DNA of 64,000 bases from Streptomyces sp. cf386 (GCF_900103585.1 NZ_FNHV01000006.1:124001-188000); one strand, 5' to 3'. Shown: positions 16,219 to 24,602, counted from the first letter of the stretch. Made by a program: numbers and translations. The notes: generated by a model from the sequence alone, not told the origin.

Positions 16219-17253
16219 ATGCCCGCCACCCCGAGCCGTATCGACGTCCACCAGCACCTGATCCCCTCCTTCTACCGGGACCTGCTCGCCAAGGCGGGCA
16301 TCGCCGAGGCCGGCGGGCGTCAGCTGCCGGACTGGAGCCCCGAGTCGGCCCTGGAGGTGATGGATCTGCTGGGCACCACCACGGCGATCCTCTCCATGTC
16401 CACCCCGGGCACCGGGTTCCTCACGGACCCGGGCGAGGCCGCCGAACTGGCCCGCAGGCTCAACGACTTCTCCGCCGACCTCGCCGCCGAACACCCGGGG
16501 CGCTTCGGGTACTTCGCCACCCTGCCCCTCCCCGACATCGCCGCCTCGGCCGCCGAGGCCCAGCGCGCGCTGGTCGAAATGGGCGCCGACGGGGTCACGT
16601 TGCTGGCCAACAACCAGGGCGTCTACCTGGGCGCGGACGGCCAGGACGCCCTGTGGCGGACCCTGAACGAGCACGGAGCCGTCGTCCTCGTCCACCCGGC
16701 CGACCTCCCGGCGCCGCCCGTCGAAAACATCCCGCCGTTCGCGGCCGACTTCCTCCTCGACACCACCCGCGCCGCCTACCTGCTCGTCCGCAACGGCATC
16801 GTGCGCAGGTACCGGGACATCCGGTTCATCCTCGGTCACGCGGGCGGCTTCGTCCCGTACTCCTCACACCGCATGGCCGTCACCATCGCCGGCGACACCG
16901 GACGCAGCCCCCTGGACGTCCTCGACGACTTCCGCTCCTTCTACTTCGACACGGCCCTGTCCTCCAGCCCGGCCGCCCTGCCCACCCTGCTGGCCTTCGC
17001 CCGCCCCGGGCACATCCTGTTCGGCAGCGACTGGCCCTTCGCGCCCACGATCGCGGGGCAGTACTTCGCCAACGGACTCGACAGCGGCGTCGACCCCGGC
17101 ACACTCCAGGCCATCAACCGCACCAACGCCGACGCGCTCTTTCCCCGCCTGGGCGCGATCCCCGTACCGGAACCTCGGCCCAGCCTGCGGCAGTCCGCCC
17201 GGCGGGCCGGCGCCCGCCTCTTCTTCAAGCTCGTCCAGCCCGGGACCGGATGA
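16219..17253 (+). CDS. Amidohydrolase-family (ACMSD-like) decarboxylase
   Basis: This 344-residue TIM-barrel metalloprotein has the HxH motif at residues 11-13 (IDVHQHLIP), a His in VLVHPADL, a His in ILGHAGGFV and the late Asp in FGSDWPFAP. These are the metal and catalytic positions of the ACMSD/gamma-resorcylate decarboxylase group. Members remove a carboxyl group from aromatic or semialdehyde acids without cofactors; some fungal relatives decarboxylate 6-methylsalicylate. In this cluster it could turn an aromatic acid into the phenol that the flavin hydroxylase accepts. AGGAG stands 11 nt before the ATG. The exact substrate is inference. Confidence 0.85.
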   Translation: MPATPSRIDVHQHLIPSFYRDLLAKAGIAEAGGRQLPDWSPESALEVMDLLGTTTAILSMSTPGTGFLTDPGEAAELARRLNDFSADLAAEHPGRFGYFATLPLPDIAASAAEAQRALVEMGADGVTLLANNQGVYLGADGQDALWRTLNEHGAVVLVHPADLPAPPVENIPPFAADFLLDTTRAAYLLVRNGIVRRYRDIRFILGHAGGFVPYSSHRMAVTIAGDTGRSPLDVLDDFRSFYFDTALSSSPAALPTLLAFARPGHILFGSDWPFAPTIAGQYFANGLDSGVDPGTLQAINRTNADALFPRLGAIPVPEPRPSLRQSARRAGARLFFKLVQPGTG

Positions 17254-17570
17254 GAGGCGGACGCCGAACAGGGCAAGGCCCTCGCCGAAGGCGTCAACCC
17301 GCCTTCCTGGACGCCCTGTCCGTCTCCCTTGTCACGGCCTGCGCGTCGCCTTCACCGCAGCGACCGGCGCCTTCCTCCCGGCCCCGAAGACGCCGCCCGC
17401 CCAGGGCAGACCGGGCGGCAGCCGCCCCCGGCCACCCGCGCGCAGGCCCACGCCTCACACGGACCGCCCGTCCGCCCGAGGTACCCGCACACAGAGACCC
17501 GCCTCGCACTGCCCGGCCGTCCCGGGACCCACACCCCGGCACCCACCTCACCCCCGCCCGACCACCCGAC
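17254..17570. other. 317-nt intergenic stretch, nothing assigned
   Basis: This lies between the convergent decarboxylase and IclR genes. It is GC-rich, with open frames in several phases but none with a ribosome binding site or recognisable product. I see no clear hairpin with a T-tract. It may be degenerate leftover sequence. Confidence 0.5.
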
Positions 17571-18320
17571 TCAGGCCCCCGCCCGCAGCACTCGCGACAA
17601 CCCCAGCGCCGCCGTCCGTACCGCAGGCGCGAGCTGGGCCGGGCTGAAGCGTGCGCGGGGGACGGCCACCGAGAGGGCGGCGACCGTGGTGCCGCCCGCG
17701 AACACGGGGGCCGCGATGCAGGCCACGCCCGGCGCGGCCTCCTGTTCCTCGTAGGCGAGGCCGGAGACCTGGATCTTCTCCAGGGCCATGCGCAGCCGCG
17801 CCGGATCGGTGATGGAGCGGGGTGTGAGGCTCGGCAGCGGGCGGGACAGCAGTTCCTCGGTCAGCTCGGGGCCGGAGAAGGCGAGCAGTGCCTTGCCCAC
17901 ACCGGTGCAGCTCAGCGGCAGGCTGCCGCCGATGCGGGAGGGCAGTTGCAGGGCCTCGTGGCCGTGGATGCGTTCGAGGTAGACCACCTCCATGCCCTCA
18001 CGCACGCCGAGGTGGACGGTCTCGCGGGTGGCCTCGAACAGGTCCTGCAGAAACGGCAGGGCCGTCTCGCGCAGATCGAGCCGGTGCGGGACGAGCGAGC
18101 CGAGCTCGAAGAGCTTCGCGCCGAGCCGGTAATGGGGGCCTGAGCGCTCCAGCCAGCCCAGCCGCACCAGGTCCGCCGCCAGCCGGTGGACCGTCGGCTT
18201 GGGCAGGCCGGTGCGCTCCGAAAGTTCCGAGAGGCGGAACGATCCACCGCTCGGACTGAAGGACTCCAGGATCGTCGCGGCCTTGTCCAGCATGCTGCCG
18301 CCCACATTGTTCCGTACCAC
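17571..18320 (-). CDS. IclR family transcriptional regulator
   Basis: Two-domain regulator of up to 249 residues. The winged HTH spans ~10-70 (LDKAATILESF, then FRLSELSERTGLPKPTVHRLAADL), followed by an IclR effector domain with the GSLPLSCTGVGKALLAF and EEQEAAPGVACIAAPVF signatures. IclR proteins commonly control aromatic catabolism. It faces the hydratase-dehydrogenase-aldolase operon across a promoter with a palindrome (18308-18326). The first GTG (18320) lies inside that palindrome, so translation may really start at GTG 18305 or ATG 18293. Confidence 0.9.
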   Translation of the reverse strand: MVRNNVGGSMLDKAATILESFSPSGGSFRLSELSERTGLPKPTVHRLAADLVRLGWLERSGPHYRLGAKLFELGSLVPHRLDLRETALPFLQDLFEATRETVHLGVREGMEVVYLERIHGHEALQLPSRIGGSLPLSCTGVGKALLAFSGPELTEELLSRPLPSLTPRSITDPARLRMALEKIQVSGLAYEEQEAAPGVACIAAPVFAGGTTVAALSVAVPRARFSPAQLAPAVRTAALGLSRVLRAGA

Positions 18321-18360
18321 GGAACAGACTTTGGCCCATCGCGGGCTCGGCGTCTATACC
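18308..18360 (+). promoter_or_regulatory. IclR-type operator and promoter of the hydratase-dehydrogenase-aldolase operon
   Basis: TGTTCCGT (18308-18315) and ACGGAACA (18319-18326) form a perfect 19-bp dyad with a 3-nt centre, a shape seen for IclR-family operators. Four nt later a promoter begins: TTGGCC (18331-18336), an 18-nt spacer and TATACC (18355-18360). The position just upstream of the -35 box would suit activation of the rightward operon and repression of the leftward iclR gene. Confidence 0.7.
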
Positions 18361-18429
18361 GGACGTCACAGGGCGGCACATCGCAAGCCCCCGCTCCCCC
18401 GCTACGCCCCTACTCCCCTGGAGGCACCC

Positions 18430-19275
18430 GTGTCGACCGTGCTCGACAGCGCCGACCGTCCGGACGGCGCCCCACCGGCCGTGGTCAAGGCCGCCGACGT
18501 ACTGGCGGAGGCGACCCGCACCGGCGTCGCCTGCCCGCCCGTGCGCGACCTGTTCGACGGCGGCGGCGACCTGGAGACCGCATACGCCGTGCAGCAGCTG
18601 AACGTCCGGCGCGCACTGGACGCCGGGCGCCGGATCGTCGGCCGCAAGATCGGTCTGACCTCACCGGCCGTCCAGCGCCAACTCGGCGTGGACCAGCCCG
18701 ACTTCGGCGCCCTGTTCGCCGACATGGCGGTGCCGGACGGCGGCGAGGTGCCCGTCGGGCGGCTGCTCCAGCCCAAGGTGGAGGCCGAGGTCGCGCTCGT
18801 GCTGGGCCGCGATCTGCCGGACCGGGAGTGCACGGTCGTCGACGTGCTCCGTGCCGTCGACTTCGCGCTGCCCGCCCTGGAGATCGTCGACAGCCGCATC
18901 GCCGGCTGGGACATCTCCCTCGTCGACACCGTCGCCGACAACGCCTCCTGCGGTCTGTACGTCCTGGGCGGCACCCCCGTACCGCTCACCCGGGTCGACC
19001 TGCGCGCGGCCACGATGGCCATGACACGCAAGGGCGCGATCGCCTCCGAGGGCACCGGCGCCGCCTGCCTCGGCAGCCCCCTCAACGCGGCGGTCTGGCT
19101 GGCCTCGGCCCTCGCCGAGCGCGGCGACCCGCTGCGCGCCGGCGACCTGGTGCTGACCGGCGCCCTGGGCCCGATGACACCCGCCACCCCGGGCGACGTG
19201 TTCGAGGCGCACATCTCCGAGCTCGGCTCCGTACGTGTCACGTTCGCCCCGGAACCGGAAGGAGAGCAGCGATGA
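18430..19275 (+). CDS. 2-keto-4-pentenoate hydratase family enzyme (second copy)
   Basis: The 281-residue protein shares the MhpD-fold marks of the earlier copy: IVGRKIGLTS, the acidic metal site KVEAEVALVLG, ALEIVDSRIAGW and DTVADNASCG. GTG 18430 follows GGAGG by 5 nt. The stop overlaps the acetaldehyde dehydrogenase start as ATGA, and that gene overlaps the aldolase by GTGA. This tight order is the standard lower meta-cleavage module, so this copy is the best candidate for hydrating 2-hydroxypenta-2,4-dienoate to 4-hydroxy-2-oxovalerate. Confidence 0.92.
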   Translation: MSTVLDSADRPDGAPPAVVKAADVLAEATRTGVACPPVRDLFDGGGDLETAYAVQQLNVRRALDAGRRIVGRKIGLTSPAVQRQLGVDQPDFGALFADMAVPDGGEVPVGRLLQPKVEAEVALVLGRDLPDRECTVVDVLRAVDFALPALEIVDSRIAGWDISLVDTVADNASCGLYVLGGTPVPLTRVDLRAATMAMTRKGAIASEGTGAACLGSPLNAAVWLASALAERGDPLRAGDLVLTGALGPMTPATPGDVFEAHISELGSVRVTFAPEPEGEQR

Positions 19276-20207
19276 GCACCAAGGTCGCCATCATCGGTTC
19301 CGGCAACATCGGCACCGACCTCATGATCAAGGTCCTGCGTCTGTCGGAGAGCCTGGAGATCGCCGCCCTGGCCGGCATCGACCCGGACTCCGACGGCCTG
19401 GCCCGCGCCCGGCGCCTGAAGGTGGCCACGACCCACGAGGGCGTCGAGGGGCTGGTGAAGCTGGACGAGTTCGCCGACGTCGAGTTCGTCTTCGACGCCA
19501 CCTCGGCCGGCGCCCACCGCCACCACGAGGAGGTGCTGCGCCCGCTGGGCCGTACCCTCGTCGACCTCACCCCGGCCGCCGTCGGCCCGTACGTCGTCCC
19601 GCCGGTCAACGGCGACGCCCATCTCGACGCCCCGAACGTCAACATGGTCACCTGCGGCGGCCAGGCCACGATCCCGATCGTCGCCGCGGTGGGCGCCGTC
19701 ACCCCCGTCCACTACGGCGAGATCGTCGCGTCCATCGCCTCCCGCTCCGCCGGGCCCGGCACCCGGGCGAACATCGACGAGTTCACCGAGACCACCTCCT
19801 CGGCCATCGAGAAGGTCGGCGGCGCCGCCCGCGGCAAGGCGATCATCGTCCTCAACCCGGCCGAACCCCCGCTGATCATGCGGGACACCGTGCACTGCCT
19901 GGTCTCCGACTGCGACGAGACGGCCGTCACCGCGTCGGTCGAGGAGATGGTGGGCCGCGTCCAGGCGTACGTGCCCGGCTACCGGCTCAAGCAGAAGGTC
20001 CAGTTCGACCGGGTGACGGCGGACGACCCCCTGCGCAGCCTCGCCCCGGACGCGTCCGACCCCCTGAAGGTGTCCGTCTTCCTGGAGGTCGAGGGCGCCG
20101 CCCACTACCTCCCGGCCTACGCCGGAAACCTCGACATCATGACCTCGGCCGCGCTGCGCACCGCGGAACGCATGGCCGCCCACCGTGGCTTGGAGGCAGC
20201 CAAGTGA
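19272..20207 (+). CDS. Acetaldehyde dehydrogenase (acylating), MhpF/DmpF type
   Basis: The 311-residue enzyme has an N-terminal NAD site (VAIIGSGNIGTDLM) and the catalytic Cys128 in MVTCGGQATIP. It oxidises acetaldehyde to acetyl-CoA with NAD+ and CoA, receiving the aldehyde through a tunnel from the aldolase with which this family forms a complex. It is translationally coupled on both sides (ATGA before, GTGA after), as expected for partners made in equal amounts. Confidence 0.95.
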   Translation: MSTKVAIIGSGNIGTDLMIKVLRLSESLEIAALAGIDPDSDGLARARRLKVATTHEGVEGLVKLDEFADVEFVFDATSAGAHRHHEEVLRPLGRTLVDLTPAAVGPYVVPPVNGDAHLDAPNVNMVTCGGQATIPIVAAVGAVTPVHYGEIVASIASRSAGPGTRANIDEFTETTSSAIEKVGGAARGKAIIVLNPAEPPLIMRDTVHCLVSDCDETAVTASVEEMVGRVQAYVPGYRLKQKVQFDRVTADDPLRSLAPDASDPLKVSVFLEVEGAAHYLPAYAGNLDIMTSAALRTAERMAAHRGLEAAK

Positions 20208-21223
20208 CCAGGCTCTACGTCCAGGACGTCACCCTGAGGGACGGCATGCACGCCATCCGGCACCGCTACACCGTCGACCAGGCCCGCGCGATCGCCGCCG
20301 CCCTGGACACGGCGGGCGTGGCCGCCATCGAGATCGCGCACGGCGACGGCCTGGCGGGCTCCAGCATCAACTACGGCGTCGGCGCCCACACCGACTGGGA
20401 GTGGATCGAGGCCGTGGTGGACGCCGCCACGCACGCCGTCCCCACCACCCTGCTGCTGCCCGGCATCGGCACCCTGCACGACCTCAGGCGGGCGCACGCC
20501 CTCGGCATCCGCAGCGTCCGGGTCGCCACCCACTGCACCGAGGCCGACATCTCCGCCCAGCACATCGCCGCAGCCCGCGACCTGGGCATGGACGTCGCCG
20601 GGTTCCTGATGATGTCCCACATGGCCGAACCGGCCGAACTCGCCCGCCAGGCCAAGCTGATGGAGTCCTACGGCGCCCACTGCGTCTACGTCACCGACTC
20701 CGGCGGCCGTCTCACCATGGACGGCGTCCGCGACCGCTTCCGCGCATACCGCGACGTCCTCGACCCGGCGACCGAGCTCGGCATCCACGCCCACCACAAC
20801 CTCGCCCTGGGCGTCGCCAACACGGTCGTCGCCGTCGAGAGCGGCGCGGTACGGGTCGATGCCTCCCTCGCCGGCCAGGGCGCCGGCGCGGGCAACTGTC
20901 CCCTGGAGGCCTTCGTCGCGGTCGCCGACCTCATGGGCTGGGAGCACGCCTGCGACCTGTTCCCGCTGATGGACGCCGCCGACGATCTCGTACGACCGCT
21001 GCAGGACCGCGAGGTACGGGTGGACCGCGAGACCCTCAGCCTCGGCTACGCGGGCGTGTACTCCAGCTTCCTGCGCCACGCGGAGACGGCCGCCGCCCGT
21101 TACGGCCTCGACACCCGCAGCATCCTGGTCGAGGTCGGCCGGCGGGGCATGGTCGGCGGCCAGGAGGACATGATCACCGACATCGCGCTGGACCTGGCCG
21201 GCCGCGCGGGGAGCGCCGCCTGA
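20204..21223 (+). CDS. dmpG: 4-hydroxy-2-oxovalerate aldolase
   Basis: The 339-residue HMGL-like TIM barrel has the metal and catalytic motif QDVTLRDGMHAIRH near the start and the distal His pair in GIHAHHNLALG. The DRE-TIM substrate loop GAGAGNCPLEA is also present. It splits 4-hydroxy-2-oxovalerate into pyruvate and acetaldehyde and passes the latter to the dehydrogenase encoded just upstream. It is the last gene of the operon, and its GTG overlaps the preceding stop. Confidence 0.95.
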   Translation: MTRLYVQDVTLRDGMHAIRHRYTVDQARAIAAALDTAGVAAIEIAHGDGLAGSSINYGVGAHTDWEWIEAVVDAATHAVPTTLLLPGIGTLHDLRRAHALGIRSVRVATHCTEADISAQHIAAARDLGMDVAGFLMMSHMAEPAELARQAKLMESYGAHCVYVTDSGGRLTMDGVRDRFRAYRDVLDPATELGIHAHHNLALGVANTVVAVESGAVRVDASLAGQGAGAGNCPLEAFVAVADLMGWEHACDLFPLMDAADDLVRPLQDREVRVDRETLSLGYAGVYSSFLRHAETAAARYGLDTRSILVEVGRRGMVGGQEDMITDIALDLAGRAGSAA

Positions 21224-21244
21224 TCGAACGCGGCGGGCGGCCGC

Positions 21245-21523
21245 CTATCCGAAGGCGGAGGGAATCTGGCGCTGGTGCTGGGCCTGGTGCTGATGCTGGG
21301 CCTGGTGCTGGTGCCCCGTCGGTCCGTCCCAGCGGTTCGGCTCCGCGGCGCCCAGCAGTTCCTCGGGGCCCAGCAGTTCCGTCGCCTGGTTCTGGGTGTG
21401 TGCGGCCGCTATCTGTGCCGCCGCCACGACGTCTCCGCGTTCGCGGACCAGGTCCTCATAGATCGGCAGGTGATCGTTTTCGGCGGGACTGCGCGTCACA
21501 ATGCCGATCCTTTCGCGGGTCAT
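21245..21523 (-). CDS. Small hypothetical protein with His/Gln-rich tail
   Basis: The 92-residue product begins MTRERIGIVTRSPAEND and continues with an acidic helical stretch. It ends in a low-complexity tail of repeated QHQ/AQH units, encoded by a near-tandem CTGGTGCTGGGC repeat (~21270-21315). I do not recognise a domain. It lies upstream of the anti-sigma-like ATPase gene region and is separated from the aldolase by 21 nt (convergent). A CCTTA-AC-TAAGG dyad (21593-21604) lies ~70 nt before its start. Confidence 0.5.
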   Translation of the reverse strand: MTRERIGIVTRSPAENDHLPIYEDLVRERGDVVAAAQIAAAHTQNQATELLGPEELLGAAEPNRWDGPTGHQHQAQHQHQAQHQRQIPSAFG

Positions 21524-21677
21524 TTGCCGTCAGGCTCTGTCGAGTCGGGCAGCAGTCGCAGACCCGCGCAACAAATACAACACGGCCGGAAGACCTTAAC
21601 TAAGGAGAACGCGTAGCCCCTCTGTGCTCATCGTGAAAATGTCCCGTGCCCGCGCTGGAGCAGGGACGATGCGCGAC

Positions 21678-22286
21678 TCAGACCGACCGGCCGGTCGGAA
21701 GCATCGCCCAGACCGTCTTGCCCATGGGCTGCCGCCGGGTCCAACCCCAGTGCTCGGACAGGGCGTCGATGATCCGCAGCCCCCGGCCGTGCTCGTCGAG
21801 GGGGTCGCTCGCGTGCGGGTACACGGGCAGCCTGTCGCAGGGGTCGGTGACCGCGCAGACGAGGTGGGCCGGGCGGCGGAGGCTGAGCCGCAGCCAGATC
21901 TCGGCCTCGCCGTAGGCCGGGGAACGGTCCGCGCGGTTCGCGCAGTGCGTCGCGGTACGGGCCGAGGAGCGCGCCGCGGAGTGCGATACGCCGTGCAGTA
22001 CGGCGTTGGCGGCGAGTTCGGTGACCACCATGAGGGCGTCGTCGCCGCAGTGGTCCAGCGCCCATGCGCCGAGGGTGCGACGGACGAAGTCGCGGGCCCG
22101 GCCGCAGTCCTGTTCGCCACCGGTGAGGCGCAGAGCGACCGAGCGGGGCGGGGTGTGCGGGGCATCGGACTTGGCGAGATGCTGCCGGCCCGGGGTGCCG
22201 GGGCGCGCTTCCGGCGAGACGGTCAGCCCCTCGCGTGACGCGGCGCTACCGGGCAGTCGAAGCCCTTCGTACGCAGGTAAGGACAC
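21678..22286 (-). CDS. Anti-sigma-factor-like ATP-binding protein (RsbW/SpoIIAB type)
   Basis: The ~202-residue product has a GHKL ATPase domain after a ~55-residue lead. The N box is VTELAANAVLHG and the G1 region is DEHGRGLRIIDAL; there is no phospho-acceptor His. Proteins of this type act as anti-sigma kinases or as regulatory partners of WhiJ-like DNA-binding proteins. GTG 22286 follows GGGAGACGTT. Codon 3 is TTA, so translation should depend on the late-appearing bldA tRNA. It is divergent from the DUF397 and XRE genes, matching the AbaA/WhiJ-type gene trios of streptomycetes. Confidence 0.82.
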   Translation of the reverse strand: MSLPAYEGLRLPGSAASREGLTVSPEARPGTPGRQHLAKSDAPHTPPRSVALRLTGGEQDCGRARDFVRRTLGAWALDHCGDDALMVVTELAANAVLHGVSHSAARSSARTATHCANRADRSPAYGEAEIWLRLSLRRPAHLVCAVTDPCDRLPVYPHASDPLDEHGRGLRIIDALSEHWGWTRRQPMGKTVWAMLPTGRSV

Positions 22287-22372
22287 AACGTCTCCCTGAT
22301 ACACGGTCAGGACGAGGTGGCTGAGCAGCAGTTGACGCCACGGACTATTATCCACGCCGACGGCGCCTCCGT

Positions 22373-22392
22373 GCAATTTCACGGGAAATTGC
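22373..22392. promoter_or_regulatory. 20-bp palindrome between ATPase and DUF397 genes
   Basis: GCAATTTC (22373-22380) and GAAATTGC (22385-22392) are exact reverse complements around ACGG. The AT-rich block stands out in very GC-rich surroundings, about 90 nt from each flanking start codon. It is a good candidate operator for the XRE protein encoded at 22859. Confidence 0.6.
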
Positions 22393-22484
22393 GCGCGCGG
22401 TGCCGACGCAGAGCACGTGGTGCGGTCCGGGCCCGCCGGGGCTGCGGGGCGTACGCGTGGCGGAACGTGAGCAAGGAGAGTGCA

Positions 22485-22721
22485 GTGCCAACAGCACCGA
22501 ACGGCGTACGGGCAAGCTCGTTGAGCGTCCGCTGGATCAAGAGCCGGCACAGCAATGCCGAGGGCAACTGCGTCGAGGTGGCCTCCCTGGGCGACGGCAG
22601 CGTCGCGATGCGCAACTCCCGCCATCCCGACGGACCGGCCCTCGTCTACACGCCCGCCGAGATCGCCGCCTTCCTGGCCGGCGCGAAGGAGGGAGAGTTC
22701 GACCACCTGGTCCGACCCTGA
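22485..22721 (+). CDS. DUF397 domain small acidic protein
   Basis: A 78-residue protein with the DUF397 signature: SVRWIKSRHSNAEGNCVEVA, then VAMRNSRHPDGPALVYTPAEIAAFL. These proteins are encoded next to WhiJ-like XRE regulators and are thought to work with them as partner or antitoxin-like modules. GTG 22485 was chosen because AAGGAG lies 6 nt upstream; GTG 22467 is an alternative. Confidence 0.88.
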   Translation: MPTAPNGVRASSLSVRWIKSRHSNAEGNCVEVASLGDGSVAMRNSRHPDGPALVYTPAEIAAFLAGAKEGEFDHLVRP

Positions 22722-22858
22722 CCTCCACGACCCCCGCACGGGGGCAAAGAGCCGCCGGGAAACGGAAGTTGACTCCCTCATTTCCCGCGGTTCCGGCGCC
22801 ACGAGGCGGCGGGATGCGATAATGCGGTCTGTCGTATGCCGGTCTACGGGGAGTCAGG

Positions 22859-23779
22859 ATGTCCGTCGAGTCACCTCGTATCTCCCGCCTCGAACCGTAT
22901 CTGACCCGCACCGAGCCCGCGCCGACCCTGCTGAAGATGCTGGTCGGCGTGCAGCTCGCGGGTATTCGCGAGGACTTCGGTCTCTCCCAGGACCAGGCCG
23001 CCCGCGCCGCCGGGTTCAGCCCCGCGAAGCTGTCGCGCATCGAGGCGGGCAAGGGCCGCCGGCCGCCCACGGAGGGCGACATCCGCGCACTGCTGGAGCT
23101 GTACCAGGCCGAGGAATACGAGGCCTCGGTGCTGCTGCAGTTGCTGCAACGCGCCGGTGAGCCGGGCTGGTGGCAGCGCTACGACAAGCGGCTGATGCCG
23201 GAGTGGTTCGACCGGCTGGTCGGGCTGCAGGAGGCCGCGACGGCCATCCGTACCTTTGAACTGCAGTACGTTCCGGGCCTGTTGCAGACCGAGGCCTACA
23301 CCCGGGCCGTGGTGGAGCGCGGGCTGCCCTCGGCACCGGCCCGTGAGGTGCAGCGGCGGGTGGAGCTGCGGATGCGCCGACGGGAGCTGCTGCAACGCGC
23401 GGACGGGCCCCGGCTGTGGGCGATCGTCGACGAGTCGGTGCTGCTGCGGGTGCTGGGCAGCCGTGAGGTGATGCGCGAGCAGCTGGAGTACCTGGAGGAG
23501 ATGGCCCGGCTCCCCCATGTGACCGTGCAGATCGTTCCGCTGGACGTGACCAACGCGTCCGCGCCCGCCATCCCCGTCACCTATCTGCGCTTCGGCGGCG
23601 TCGATCTGCCCGACATCGTCTATCTGGAGCACATCAAGAGCGCCGCCTTCCTGGAGGACCAGGACGAGACGGAGGAGTACCGGATCGCCCTGGACCGACT
23701 GGGCGACGAGGCCCTCAACCCACGCGAGTCGCTGGAGCGGCTGTGCGAGACGAAGGCCCGGTACTCCCCGACGACCTGA
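22859..23779 (+). CDS. XRE-family regulator with DUF5753 (WhiJ / Scr1-type)
   Basis: The 306-residue protein has an N-terminal HTH (~30-85: LAGIREDFGLSQDQAARAAGFSPAKLSRIEAG). A long C-terminal DUF5753 ligand or partner domain follows, with the recognisable TFELQYVPGLLQTEAYTRAVV stretch. Members regulate development in Streptomyces together with a DUF397 protein and an ATPase, both present here. The ATG at 22859 follows GGGGAG. Its stop is only 4 nt from the convergent methyltransferase stop. Confidence 0.92.
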   Translation: MSVESPRISRLEPYLTRTEPAPTLLKMLVGVQLAGIREDFGLSQDQAARAAGFSPAKLSRIEAGKGRRPPTEGDIRALLELYQAEEYEASVLLQLLQRAGEPGWWQRYDKRLMPEWFDRLVGLQEAATAIRTFELQYVPGLLQTEAYTRAVVERGLPSAPAREVQRRVELRMRRRELLQRADGPRLWAIVDESVLLRVLGSREVMREQLEYLEEMARLPHVTVQIVPLDVTNASAPAIPVTYLRFGGVDLPDIVYLEHIKSAAFLEDQDETEEYRIALDRLGDEALNPRESLERLCETKARYSPTT

Positions 23780-23783
23780 ACTC

Positions 23784-24602
23784 CTACGGGAGCCGGCCCA
23801 CGCCGCCGAACTCGATCCACTCCTGGGTGAGCTGGCGCGGCGCCACCTCGGTGTCGGGGCGCCAGGTGGAGACCTCGACCAGACCGGGTTCGAGGATCTC
23901 CAGACCCTCGAAGTACTCCGCGACGTCCTTCTCCTCGCGCACCCGGCCCCAGTGTCCCTGCGTCGCCTGGTCCATGAAGTCGGTGACGAACTTGCGGACC
24001 TCGGGGTCCTCGCTGACCAGCTGGCACATCACCATGAAGCTGCCGGGCGCGAGGCGCTCGCGCACCCGGCGGGCCACCGCGAGCGGGCCGTCGGTGTCGC
24101 TGTCGGGGATGCAGTGGAACACCGAGTTGAACAGCACGGCTACCGGCTGCGAGAGGTCGATCAGGCGCTCGGTGTCCGCGTGGGAGAAGATGGCGTCGGT
24201 CTCGCGCATGTCGGCGTGGATGACGGCGGTGTTGTCGTTCTGGTCGAGCAGGGCACGGCCGTGGACCAGGACCATCGGGTCGTTGTCGACGTAGACCACG
24301 CGCGAGGACGGGTCGACGGACTGCGCGACCTGGTGGACGTTGTTCTGGGTGGGCAGGCCGGAGCCGTGGTCCAGGAACTGCCGGATGCCGTAGTCCTGGG
24401 CCAGCGTCCCGACCACCCGCTGCAGGAAGCGCCGGTTGTTCAGCGCGAGGGCGCGGGTGCTGGGGACGACCTTGTCCAACTGCTCGCAGGCGGCTCGATC
24501 GGAGGCGTAGTTGTCCTTGCCGCCGAGGTAGTAGTCGTACATGCGCGCGGCGGTCGGAACCGTGGCATCGATCGACGTGGACAGCTGCTTTCCAGGCTCC
24601 AT
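23784..24602 (-). CDS. SAM-dependent methyltransferase, DUF574 (PF04672) type
   Basis: The 272-residue protein opens with the family signature ARMYDYYLGGKDNYASDR. It then has a Rossmann SAM site: FLDHGSGLPTQNNVHQVAQ, VVYVDNDPMVLVHG and VIHADMRE. These proteins are very abundant in Streptomyces, often beside XRE/DUF397 genes as here, but no substrate has been settled for the group. The ATG at 24602 is preceded by a GGGGGA box. Confidence 0.9.
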   Translation of the reverse strand: MEPGKQLSTSIDATVPTAARMYDYYLGGKDNYASDRAACEQLDKVVPSTRALALNNRRFLQRVVGTLAQDYGIRQFLDHGSGLPTQNNVHQVAQSVDPSSRVVYVDNDPMVLVHGRALLDQNDNTAVIHADMRETDAIFSHADTERLIDLSQPVAVLFNSVFHCIPDSDTDGPLAVARRVRERLAPGSFMVMCQLVSEDPEVRKFVTDFMDQATQGHWGRVREEKDVAEYFEGLEILEPGLVEVSTWRPDTEVAPRQLTQEWIEFGGVGRLP

